From the NCBI GenBank assembly GCA_002104945.1, contig MCFH01000068.1:124001-188000 (forward strand): a stretch of DNA of 64,000 nucleotides. Direction: 5' to 3'. The notes under the pieces are model-generated. The model had not been told where the DNA came from and ran no database searches. It worked only from the letters and a program-made list of their open reading frames with translations. Position 1 is the first letter of the stretch. Each line of letters opens with the position of its first letter. Source of the stretch: Piromyces finnis. Taxonomy: Eukaryota; Neocallimastigomycota; Neocallimastigomycetes; Neocallimastigales; Neocallimastigaceae. Position numbers and translations under genes: made by a program. Positions 11,378 through 22,225 of this stretch are shown here, piece after piece.

Positions 11378-12325
11378 TTAATTTAATATTTTAACAATTA
11401 TTTGTTTATGGTAATTTTCATCATTTATATCTCCAATATTTCTTCTACCATTTTTAACATTATTAACATATTTATTTCTTATTTTTACTCTTTTTTTAAC
11501 ATTTTTTAGAAACCATTCATATTCTAAATCTACATGACCAATATCAATTGTCTGATATCCTTCCTTAAACATATCATATGCTAAAACACTAGCAGTTGGA
11601 CCAAGAGCAATTAATATTAATTTACTTTTATCAACTTTGATAACTTCATTATATATTTTATCATATACAGAAAAAGAATTTCTAATTGGACATAGCACTC
11701 TTTGTATAGATCTTGTGTTATTAAATAAATCATTACCAACTCCTAATCTTGATTTTTCACCTTCAACAATTAATATGTCTCTATTTTCCCATATTTTTTT
11801 TAATTTTTTTACATAATTTCTTGAATACGACTTATCCCTGTAATAAATATAAAATCTTGAAATATTTGCAGAATAATATAATTTATCTTTATGGAGTAAA
11901 CTTAATAATAAATATTTATTTTTTGAAATAAAACCTTTAAATATTGACCTAAATTCATTAGTTAATTTATTTAAATATTTTTGATTAATTGAATCACTAA
12001 TTCCTATAAGAAAGTTTTTATCATTACTTTGTAAAACTTTTTTTAATTTTTTTTGCAATATTTTATTATATTTTTGGAAAGAGCAATTTCTTCCATTTAT
12101 AATATTAAATTCCCCATCTCCAAATCTTCCAATAGATTTATTTTTATTTATTATTTCATTTAAAGTTTCGTCAGAAGATAAAATTTTTATTTTATTTAAT
12201 AGTTTTTCAACAGGGCAGTCATTACATTTTGTATTTATACTTTTTTTAGTATCAGAACATTTTAAACAATACTTATATTTATCAAAAAAATCAATACTTT
12301 TATTAACTTTCGTATATTTTTTCAA
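11378..12325 (-). CDS. GT-D fold glycosyltransferase (DUF1792-like), probable bacterial origin
   Basis: 315 codons. The pattern fits the GT-D family (formerly DUF1792), bacterial sugar transferases that act on glycoproteins or cell-surface glycans. Residues 65-72 (IGRFGDGE) carry the D-x-E metal/nucleotide-sugar motif; 183-201 (DILIVEGEKSRLGVGNDLF), 238-253 (LIALGPTASVLAYDMF) and 261-271 (DIGHVDLEYEW) are further family blocks. The N-terminus has a small cysteine cluster (CLKC, CNDC). There is no signal peptide or membrane span in this exon. The open frame begins with TTG, with no in-frame ATG before residue 251. An upstream exon at 12562-12532 (ATG, ten codons, GT donor) could splice in phase to 12306 after an AAAG acceptor. 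A single-exon reading from a non-ATG start is less likely. The acceptor sugar is unknown. Confidence 0.75.
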   Translation of the reverse strand: MKKYTKVNKSIDFFDKYKYCLKCSDTKKSINTKCNDCPVEKLLNKIKILSSDETLNEIINKNKSIGRFGDGEFNIINGRNCSFQKYNKILQKKLKKVLQSNDKNFLIGISDSINQKYLNKLTNEFRSIFKGFISKNKYLLLSLLHKDKLYYSANISRFYIYYRDKSYSRNYVKKLKKIWENRDILIVEGEKSRLGVGNDLFNNTRSIQRVLCPIRNSFSVYDKIYNEVIKVDKSKLILIALGPTASVLAYDMFKEGYQTIDIGHVDLEYEWFLKNVKKRVKIRNKYVNNVKNGRRNIGDINDENYHKQIIVKILN

Positions 12326-13463
12326 TAATATTTAAATAAAATAAATATATCATTAATTTTTTCAAATAATTTAATTATTTATAAAAAAAATAAGTTCGAT
12401 AATAATTTTTAAAAATATAAATTATACCTTTCCTTCTAACACTTTTTAAATTTACTTTATCAATTATTATAATATAACATATTATTATTAAACTTCATAA
12501 TATTTAAAATTTATTTTGTTAATTTTAATACCTTTAATTATATATATTAATTTTTTAATCATATTTATCTATACACAGTATACATTACCATAATAATTTT
12601 TTTATTTTCATTTTTCCATATTAAAATATGAATAATAATATAATTTATATTAATTTTTCAAAAATAAAATTGTTTTTATAGTTATCTTAATTTATATTGT
12701 TTATCTAACCTTTTTAATAATAGAAAATGAAATATATTTGTACATTGACTGGAATTTTATAATTTCTTGGTTTTATTTTTATTTTAGCAATATTTATTAA
12801 CTATTTAAATAGTTACAGTAAATTTCTATTTTTTAATTTTTATAAATTTTAATTAAAATTATATATTTTTTTAAATATAATATGTGATAGTACTTATATT
12901 AATTAATTATTTAATTTAATTTAAGTAATTGTTTTTATATGATATTTGATATTTAATATATTAATTTAATATTAAAAGTATAGGCCTTTCTTCGTTTATA
13001 TAAAATTTTAATTATTATGTTTAATGATTTAATAATTTTTCTTTTTTTTACATATAAAAAAAAGAAAAATAACTAGACGCTTAAATTTATACACAAAGAG
13101 ATTAAATAATTTGATTTAATATTTAATATTTATATCATATAAATATTATTAATTTTTAAATAAATTAAACTAAATATTTTTTTTAAAATTAATCAATATA
13201 CAAAATGTTATATAATATATATAAATATATAAAATCATTTGAAATATATTTTATTTTCACAATAAATAATTGAAAAATATATACTTGAATATATGAAATA
13301 TATGTCAAATGTATTTAAATTTTTAAATAAACATTATAAAAATAAAAAAAAAATATTAATATTGATACGTGTTAGATTATAAAAAGAATTTTATATATTA
13401 TTTATTAATTAAAATTTAATATTTATTTGATAATTAATATATTATAAATATAATCTTAGTATT
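12326..13463. other. AT-rich intergenic; candidate first exon of the GT-D gene
   Basis: Mostly A/T low-complexity DNA. The only proposal is a short exon at 12562-12532 on the minus strand (ATG ATT AAA AAA), followed by a GGTATTAA donor and a 225-nt intron. No other gene was seen. Confidence 0.35.
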
Positions 13464-13728
13464 TGTGAAATAAGTTTAATTAATAAATAATTTTATTAAT
13501 AAGGTTAACAAAGAGAAAAAATTACATTGTAAATATTACAGTTACATAATGAGATGTAAGGTCATGTGACCATAGAAAATAAAATAAATAAAAAAATAAC
13601 TATCTCTACAACACGTAGACATTACGTTTACAACACTTTAAATACATGTTTATGTTTTTATAAATTAGTCACGTGTTTATAAATATATGATATAAATAAA
13701 TAAAATTATGTGTCCATAAGTGTTCACA
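13464..13728 (-). repeat. 3' LTR of copia element
   Basis: 265 bp, starting TGTGAA and ending TTCACA on the plus strand. It matches 19877-20147 with scattered substitutions and small indels (for example an extra TG and AAATA in the other copy). Confidence 0.9.
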
Positions 13729-13740
13729 CTCCCCCTCAAA
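13729..13740 (-). other. Polypurine tract of copia element
   Basis: On the minus strand TTTGAGGGGGAG lies between the TAG stop of the polyprotein and the TGTGAAC start of the 3' LTR. It is the plus-strand priming site by position and sequence. Confidence 0.85.
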
Positions 13741-16700
13741 CTAGATTTTCTTTAAGAATATCTTATTTGTATATTCTAACATTCTTGGACCATGTAGATC
13801 TTTGGTTAAAGGGTCAGCTAGCATTTCTTTAGTGTTTATATATTCTATTTTTATATTGTTCTTTTCTATGTTGTCTATAATGAAATGGTAGTGTATATTT
13901 ATGTGTTTTAACTTTGTGTTTATTTCACCATTTTCTATTATTTTCTTGCTTGCCTTGTTGTCGGTGAATAAAGTTATATTTTTATTGTAGTTAAAAATTT
14001 CATCTACCATATTTTTAAGCCATAGGATCTTTTTCGTATTCATTGACGTATTGATGTACCCGGCCTCAGCAGTAGACGTAGCCACACATGTTTGTTTCTT
14101 TGACAACCAGCATATTGGACTGTTTCCCATTAAGATTATCCCTCCAAAGGTAGATTTAAAGTCTTCTGCGCCTCCGTAGTCCGAATCAGTGTATCCTTGG
14201 ATTTTCCCTTCACCACTGTATTCGATTTTGTAATGCTTTGTAGTGGATAAGTATCTGAAAATGTTTACAATTGTATTCCAGTCAGATACTGTTGGGTTTT
14301 CGGATTTTCTTGCAGCTTTATTAACAGCGAAAGCAATATCCGGTCTAGTACTTTTTGATAAGTATATTAATGCACCTATTGCACTTTTATATTTAGTCCT
14401 ATCAAAAGGATTATTATTTGAGGTGCTCTTGTCAACTGTTTTACATGGCGTATTTCTTCTACGTACGTTTTCCATATGAAATCTTTGTAATACATTATTA
14501 ATGTAATTCTCTTGAGAAATAATGTATTTGGAACCTTTCTTCTCAATCTTTATTCCTAGAATATAATTAATGGGACCGCTATTTGATATTTTAAATTTAC
14601 TTTTAATTTTGCTTATTACCCTCTCTATTGTATTTGTTTTTCCAACTATAACCATGTCGTCTACATATAGACCAATTATACATTTTACGTATTTGTTTTC
14701 TTTTAACGTATATATACATGGTTCGGATTTTAATGGTTTAAAGTTATTATTTTTCAGGAATTTATCTATTGTTTTATTCCATTGTCTTCCTGATTGTTTT
14801 AAACCATAGAGAGCTTTATTCAGCTTCCAGTATCCTCCCCTAAAGTTGCTATCTCCAAGCGGAATAGTGGTGTAAATATCCGTATCTAATGGAGCATTGA
14901 GGTAGGCAACTTTAATATTAAGCTGAAATATATCCCACTTAAATTTTGCAGCAATAGCAATAATAAATTTTAGACTGTCAATATTTAAGGTTGGAGAATA
15001 GGTTAAGTCAAAATCAAGTCCTTGTTTTTGACGGAAACCTCTAGCGACAAGTCTAGCTTTAAAACGTACAATTTTATTATTGCTGTCCCTTTTAACAGCA
15101 AAAACCCATTTGGTAGATATAATATTTTTGTTTTATGGGATATTTTTAACCAGGGACATAATTTTATTAGAATATAAATTATTCAATTCATCTTGAATGG
15201 CTGCTTTCCAATATTTTGAATTTGTACAAGTCATAGCTTCTTTGTACGTAGTGGGAGCATCAGTAAATACGGTAGCTATATATTTGTTCCTGTGCTTCTT
15301 AGGAGTACTGGAATTATTTAGAGAGGTAGGACTGCAAGGCCTTTTTCTTTCAGGATGGGAGGAATCATCAGAATTATCGGCCATGATATCATCCATGATA
15401 TCATTTTCATCTTCCAAGTTTGGATCAGGATCATCCATAGATTTATTGTCGTCCTGGATAAAAGAATGTGTGTCACATGTAATATCAGGAGAATCAAAAA
15501 TTTTTGAATTTAAATTTATGTTATCATTAATATCCATAGTATCTGAGTTGGTAGAATTATCCTGTGTAACATTAGAATTTATGCTAGAATTATGACGTGG
15601 ATTATTTGATTTATCATCCAATAGAATGTTTTCATTTTTATTTTGAATTTTTGAGTCAATTTTTGAAAAATTTTTATTAATAAAAATTTTTTCACGATGA
15701 TCAGAAATTGAATTTTCAGTAGTATTTTCACCATCATTTTTGGTATTAGAAATATCTTCAGTGGTGAATTCATCAGTTGAAGAATTATTATAATAATCAT
15801 GATTTTCAATAATTTTATTTTTGTTTTTGTCAGCAGGAGTTTTACTAGAACAAACGTTATCGGAACCAGGAGTTTCAGGAAATTGATATTTATTATTTTT
15901 ATTGATATTATTTGAAATTTTAAAATTTTTCTTTTCGAAATTGCAATTGTCATTTGCAATTTCTTCTAAAACTTTTAAAATGTCACAAGTAAATTTAATT
16001 TTGTCAAATTTCGAATTTAAATTATTATTTTTGTTTTGAGTGTCTTCATTCATGTATAAAGAATTTGTTTTAGAATTGTTCATTAAATTACTTTTTGAGC
16101 TTTCCTTAGTTTGAGAAATAATATTAATCTTTTTGTTATTTTTTTCCTCTTTCCTTTCAGTTATTTTGTTATAAGTTAAATTTTTATCAACCAGGTCCTC
16201 GTCCATAGTACTTATATTGTCTTCATTTACCATTTTTTCTTCTACTTTTTCTTCATTTACTTCTTCTATTACTTCTTCTCCATTGTTTTTAAAGTTGAAA
16301 TCCATCTTCTTGGAAGTCCTTTCTGTATTATTGTTTTGTTTATTTATATTTGAATTTGTATCCGTAGTGTTGTTGTTCTTGCTGTCAACAACTTTCTCTT
16401 TTACACCTTCCATGTTATTGTTGTTCTTCGATGAGTCTGAGGATATCATATTGTCGTAATTATTAATATTATATGAATCGATGAAAGAAAAATACGGATC
16501 GTTTATATTTTTATTTTTATAAGTGTATTGTGCCGGCTTATCTTCGTAGCATTCTATTTCTCTAGAATAGTGAATTTTAAGTTTATCACCACATATCTCC
16601 ATGACGATATATGAGTGATGTGCTTCACTAAACCCAAGAAATATTCCTTCCTTTGTGTTTGGTGCGAATTTTGATTTTTTAAGAGAATAGTCCTTAAAGT

Positions 16701-18713
16701 AGCATATGCATCCAAATACTTTTAGGTATTTTAGATCGGCTTCCTCGTTGGTAAATACTTCGTCAGGGATTAAATTATTGTTTCCTTGGTGTGGTATTTT
16801 GTTGTAAATATAACAAGAATATTTTATAGCAAAACTCCAAAAGTCTTCAGATAATTTAGCCCAATATAAAAGTGTTTTAGCAGAATTTTGAATAGTTTGG
16901 TTTATTCTTTCTGCTTTACCATTTAATTCATGTACGTAAGGAGGTGAGTTTATCTTAGATATACCGTTTTCCTTACAATATTTTATAACTTTACTACTGT
17001 TATATTCTTTTGCACCATCTGTCTTGAATGTTTTGACTTTATATTTGTCAAAAGTGTTATTGACATTCTTTAAGAATTCAATAATGATATCAGGTGCTTC
17101 AGATCTTGACTTGAGAGTATAAATCCAAAGTTTTCTTGAATATTCATCCAGCATAGTCATAAAATATTTCTTATTGTTTACGGATGAATTAAACGGGCCT
17201 GAAATATCGGAGTGAATAGTCTCTAGAACTCTTCCGGCTTTAGGTACGGTTTTGTTGTGGGGAGACTTCTTCATTTTTGATATTTTGCAGTCTAGGCAAG
17301 GCGTTACTTTAATTTTATGTTGATTTAGATATTTCTTCAGATCCTTCTGGTAGAAATGACCTAATCTCTTATGCCATATATCTAAAACATCTTCAAAATT
17401 TGCAATAAATGGTTCATTTTTCTTTTTATTAATGTTTATGAGTTTAATTTTGAATTGGTTTAATTCATTTGAATATGTTTGCATTATATTTTTATTTTCA
17501 GAGTCCTTGAAAATAAGTCTGACTTTCCCATCGTCAGTAATATCTATAACGCTTCTTAAACCAACTTTAGCAAGTCCTACACCACTAATTAAATTCTTGC
17601 TAACTTTATCTGAGTACAAAACTTTTTCTAACTTGTAAGTTTTGTCTTTTATCTTGAACTCATATGAACCATAACCACTAAATTCACAGGTAGTTCCATT
17701 TGCACATCTAAGTTGGATGTGTTCTTCTGTGAAGTTCTGCAAAATGTCCTTATTATTAATGATATGTTCGGCGGCACCAGTATCATAGAACCATTCGTCG
17801 TATTTATTTTCTCCGTACACATAATCTATATTCTTTGCGTTAGGAGAGTCTTCTATTGTAGCTTCATCTTTTTCAATAAGATAGATACTTCTTTCCGTTA
17901 AAGGCCTGATATCTTCAAATTCTACGTTAATGCCGTAACTTTCGTTGTCGTCGTAGTTTTCGACGAAATCTACTTCTTGTTCGAATTTCTTTTGTTGTTT
18001 TTTCTTGTGAACTTGCCTCCCTTGTTGTGAATTTCTTTTAGATTTGTTTTGGTTATAGGCCTTATTATTACTGTTTCTTCTTTGTTCTCTTTCCATTTTG
18101 GCTTTTTGATTATATTCACACATTTCGGAGGAGTGACCATGTTCACAGCAGATATGACAGTAGGTGCGGTGGCTTCTATTTATATTTCTTCTGTTACTGT
18201 AGCTTTTATTCTTTGTTGATTTGTTTTCTCTACTAACAAAATCAACATCCATTGGATCATCAACTTCGTCATCTTCATCTTGGTCATTGTTGATCCAATC
18301 CTCGAAGTAGGATTTGGCATTGATGTAACTTTTGACCTTCTCATAGAGTTGATCAGAAGTTTCGTCTAAAGTTACATTCAATTGGTTCTTGACACTTCGT
18401 GGAAGGGAATTGTACATATATTTCAATTCTTCCCTTTCACTTAAGGACATTCTTTGTTCAGACATCTCAGGGAATATTTCCTTGATTTTATCGATGGATT
18501 TACTGACTTTACTTACATCTTCAGTATGTAATTTTCTTAACTTTTTTAGCCAGTATTCGATGTCTGCATTAGCGTTACCGTATTTTGTATTCAACTTCTT
18601 GAATACTTGGTAACAGCTAGTACTATGACCAATCTCTCTAAGGATCTTCTCATCCACATTTTGAATGATCATAATGTGTGCATCAGCATTAAGACTTTCA
18701 GCTGCTGATACTA
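13741..18713 (-). pseudogene. Copia Gag-Pol, main part (gag C-terminus to RNase H)
   Basis: Frame open from the nested LTR to 15134, then TAA (15131-15133), then the same frame continues to the TAG at 13741. Counting from the Met at 18672: zinc knuckle C172-x2-C175-x4-H180-x4-C185; protease DTGA 297-300; integrase zinc H434, H439, C459, C462; DDE D489, D552, E588 with 35 residues between the last two; RT starts near 1140, with YVDD encoded near 14662; RNase H ends with CVATSTAEAGYI and DPLTKDLHG. Between integrase and RT lies an unusual 350-residue Asn/Asp/Ser/Glu-rich linker (about 740-1130). Only one premature stop disrupts pol. Confidence 0.92.
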
Positions 18714-19437
18714 TGTAAAGATATAAAGTATATCTTTAAATTATTTAATAATTAATTAATAATTATTGAATAATAATTTTGATATTTTAATGAAAAAATT
18801 GTTTATAAAATTTATTGTATAAATTTTATGGAATAATTAAATAAATATTAATTTTAAAATATTAAAGTTAGAAATGAAATTTGGATAAATATTTAAATTA
18901 ATGGATAATTAAATTTAAATATTTCAAATATTCAAATTAAATCTTAAAAAGTTCTTATTTAATTAAAAATAGTTTAATAACTTTAGCGTAGTTTTAAATT
19001 AGTATTTTTAATTATAAATATATAATAAATAGTATTATTAATATTTAATTAATTTATAGGTAATACATGGACTGTATTCAATTTGCAGTTTACTCAAATT
19101 GAATCAAAAGTGTATTTAATTAGTTTTAGTTTAGTTTTATTATTTTATTATTTAATTAAATTAGTATTAAATTAGTTTTGTTTATTTTATATTGAATATA
19201 TGTATAATTAAATAGAATAGTATATTAAAATATAATTTACAAAAAATATAAATACATGTAAAATTTCTTGATTAAAACGATGTAATTGTTATTGACTATT
19301 ATTTAGTTAATAATTAAATAAAATTAATAAAAGAGATATTTTTAAATAGATTTTGTTTTTCTTGTTTCTTTTTATTTATTTCGTGTTTTATGTTTTATTG
19401 TAAAATTTTATAATCTGTTTTTTTATAAACTTTTACA
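18714..19437. repeat. 724-bp LTR inserted in copia gag
   Basis: Begins TGTAAAG and ends CTTTTACA, with a perfect 5-bp target-site duplication TACTA (18709-18713 and 19438-19442). Removing it and one TACTA rejoins gag in frame as KAEIVSAAESLNADAH. No coding sequence inside. It ends like the LTR at 53832 but the body was not aligned to a known copy here. Solo LTRs arise by recombination between the two LTRs of an element. Confidence 0.88.
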
Positions 19438-19791
19438 TACTATCTCGGCCTTATAAATTGGCGAGTTTGCCAATTTATTGGCGGCTACAACATTAATGTT
19501 ATTAATGTTGCTGCTTGGATTTGCGTCCTCCCCCATAGCTTTAGTGAAGGTTTTGTAGACGGACGCGAGTAAATTATTAGTACGGTAATTAGCAATAATT
19601 TTTACAATAGCCATAGTGTAAACATCTTTGAGATTAAAATCTATATCAAAGCTGTCGTCTTTGATGGTTCCAACAATGTCATAATCAAGATAGCTAGTTA
19701 GACCCTGTCTCTTGATTAAAAGACTCCAAGTGTCAAAGTTGGATTTTCCATGAAGACGTTGATTATTGGCTAAAATTAATTGCTGGGACAT
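19438..19791 (-). pseudogene. Copia gag N-terminus
   Basis: ATG at 19791 starts MSQQLILANNQRLHGKSNFDTW, the substrate-type start of copia gag with the conserved F-x-x-W. The frame runs to KAEIV at 19438, where the nested LTR interrupts it; it continues at 18713. The ORF visible today extends a few codons into the LTR (CKSL). Confidence 0.85.
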
Positions 19792-19857
19792 ACTAAAATT
19801 TTAAACACACAAAAATTTTTGCTTTAAATTTTTCTTAAGAAATTTTATTATTGATTA

Positions 19858-19876
19858 GAGTTTGAGACTCTTAATC
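19858..19876 (-). other. Primer-binding site complementary to half tRNA-Lys(CUU)
   Basis: The plus strand next to the 5' LTR reads TGAGACTCTTAATC (19863-19876), identical to the anticodon arm of common eukaryotic tRNA-Lys(CUU) (CTCTTAA loop). The RNA-sense strand is therefore complementary to a tRNA fragment ending near nucleotide 40, directly at the LTR edge. Copia and Ty5 are known to use anticodon-half tRNA primers, usually initiator Met; a lysine half is unusual. Confidence 0.7.
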
Positions 19877-20147
19877 TGTGAAATAAATTTAATTATTAAA
19901 TAATTTTATTAATAAGGTTAACAAAGAGAAAAAGTTACATTGTAAATATTACAGTTATATAATGAGATGTAAGGTCATGTGACCATAGAAAATAAAATAA
20001 AATAAATAAAAAATAACTATCTCTACAACACGTAGACATTACGTTTACAACATTTTAAATACATGTTTATGTTTTTATAAATTAGTCACGTGTGTTTATA
20101 AATATATGATATAAATAAATAAAATTATGTGTCCATAAATGTTCATA
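19877..20147 (-). repeat. 5' LTR of copia element
   Basis: 271 bp, pairing with 13464-13728. Its outer end reads TTCATA instead of TTCACA, a mutated terminus. Confidence 0.88.
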
Positions 20148-21670
20148 ATAATTAAACAAAAATAAAATTCCTTTTGATAAAAAATATTAGTTATAACTAT
20201 TAATTAATTAATCATGAGAATATATAATTAGTATCACTAATTGTTATTCTCAATTTATAATATTAAATATTTACAATTTAAAATGGTTAAAACAATACTT
20301 TTTATTTAAAAGTAATTTAAAAGATTAATCTTAGGATCTATAATATGAATTCATATTATTAATGTCAATATCAATTATTAATATTTTAATTTAAAATTAT
20401 TTTACTTTAAACGTTATTGTTAGTAACAATGTATTTTATTACATGTAAGAAAAAAGTATTTAAACAAAGAATTGAAATCATTTTTGAAATTCTTTGTAAG
20501 ATTATTAATTATAATCTATTATTATTATATAACTTAATAAATATTATTTTAATAAACAATGTAAAGTGGACTAGGATGGTACGCACTTGGTTAGAATGTA
20601 TTATATAATATAACTTAATTGAACAATAAAATATTAAACTTTTTTATTATTAAGCTTTTTTTTTAAAACTTATCAAAGAATTTAAATAATACTAATTTTA
20701 AAAATTAAATGGTTTTTATATTTAAAATAAAAATTTAACATAATTTATTTACGAAATTTATTTTTAATTATTTGTTTATTACATAAATGAATAATTATAT
20801 ATATTTTTGATATTATATTTAATTTATTAATTGATGTAATTATGAGTAACCAATTCAGTTTTTAAAATTATCTATTAAATATCTTAAAGCTTGGATTTCA
20901 CATTAAGCTTTTTGAATATATCTATTAGTGTTAAAGTTTGACAAACTTGGTAATGTTATATTTTGAAATATATAATATTTAAAAATTGGTTAATGATGAA
21001 GTGAAAGTTTCAAGCCATTGCTTTAAAAAATAAATTTTAAAAAATGAATTTATTTCTGATTTTCTAATGAAAGAAATAGCAATCCAATTATGGTCCTATT
21101 CATGCTTTACTAACAATTTATTTCCTAGTATATTATAAAATTCTAATATTATATCTTTTTGTTTTTTTGTAATTGAAATATATAATATTTTAATAAACTT
21201 ATTTCCATTCGTTTTAATGTTAAACAAAATCCAGAATAATTTTTATAAAAAATTATTGTCTAAATACTTTCAAAATTCTATTAATCCATTTATATTACTC
21301 GAGTTAATATATGAAAATAACTATTCTACCACCAACTTAGCTTTAAAGCCTTTATCATTTTTTGATCCTAAATCGAAATTTATGAATTTGTTAAAAAAAA
21401 CTTTGAATAGTGAGTATTCTTTAATTAATTCATCAATAGTTTCCATGACTTATTATATATATATTTATTTAGTTTTATTAGTTTTTAATATTATTTGAAA
21501 CTGACATTTCTTTTAAGAATTTTTCTTTTCTTTTATCTTTATTTTTTATAAGCTAACACTTTTATTAGCGCTAATTTAGTTATTATAACGATACTTGATA
21601 TTGTTACAGTTAGAACAAACTATTTAATTTCTTGTTTGATAAGCATAAATAATTTATTAATAACTAGTGA
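20148..21670. other. AT-rich intergenic, no convincing gene
   Basis: Short frames at 20417-20608 and 21217-21498 are Asn/Ile/Leu-rich products of base composition. A stretch near 20487-20510 (TCTTTGTAAGATTATTAAT) resembles the start region of the LTR at 53532, so an LTR relic is possible. Confidence 0.5.
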
Positions 21671-22225
21671 TTTTTTTTTTTTTTTTTTTTAACTTCCGAG
21701 TGCATTTCTCCCATCGATCAGAGTTAGCTCCAATGGTGGTTCTTAGAGAAACGTTGGCTCACTCCTATTGCTAGGTGGTTGTGACCCTCCTGGTCTGTCA
21801 TACTGTTTCTTCAGCTTCGACGCTCACTTAATCCATGTACATTAGATGCATGTCGTTGTACGATATTTCACAACTACAATGCTAAGCCTCTTATAGTCAT
21901 TTTGATCACGTGTCAACCGCCCCCTAATGTTTACACTTAAATTGATTAAGGAATATTATGTGTTTTTGGCATAGCCTAAGTCACCACTTATTAAGTTCTA
22001 ATTTGGAATGTACCATGTACACTAGACCCTCTCAGGCCGGCTAGACGAGTGTTACTATCATAGTAGTAAATTAGAAAGTTCATTTATACTTACCTGAATA
22101 TCATAACCCAACCCATGGCAAACCCAGTGGGAAAATCCACAGGCACTGACATCTGCGGGGTCGAACCAGAAGCCTTATGTATGCTAAGGAAACGCCTTAA
22201 CAACCAGGATAAAAACTGGAACGAC
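21671..22225 (-). mobile_element. tRNA-headed SINE, copy a
   Basis: 555 bp on the minus strand. The head has A box TGGTTGTTAAGGCG and a perfect B box GGTTCGACCCC about 30 bp later, with a CCTTA/TAAGG stem around a 7-nt loop between them as in a tRNA anticodon arm. The tail is poly(A) (poly-T 21671-21690). Near the 3' end 45 bp resemble the end of the LINE B RT frame (GCTGAAGAAACAG, CCAGGAGGG). Flanks share TAATAACT (21658-21665, 22226-22233), an imperfect target-site duplication. Other copies: 35147-35694 and 37695-38258. Confidence 0.85.

Larger units (their letters stand above)
13464..20147 (-). mobile_element. Ty1/copia retrotransposon with a nested LTR
   Basis: LTRs of about 265-271 bp (TGTGAA...TTCAYA) flank a single Gag-Pol frame in copia order: gag, zinc knuckle, protease, integrase, RT, RNase H. 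Polypurine tract TTTGAGGGGGAG abuts the 3' LTR and a half-tRNA-Lys primer-binding site abuts the 5' LTR. One nonsense codon (TAA, 15131-15133) and a 724-bp LTR insertion in gag inactivate it. LTR copies differ at several sites, so insertion is not recent. No convincing target-site duplication was found. Confidence 0.93.

Noticed and set aside
13500-20120. Inverted-repeat or CRISPR-like structure from the two copia LTRs
   Set aside because: The copies are direct repeats flanking a copia polyprotein; no spacer-repeat array exists in the window.
21217-21498. 93-codon frame as a gene
   Set aside because: Composition is that of AT-rich noise, it ends in a run of Ile/Tyr/Leu from TA repeats, and no motif or neighbour supports it.
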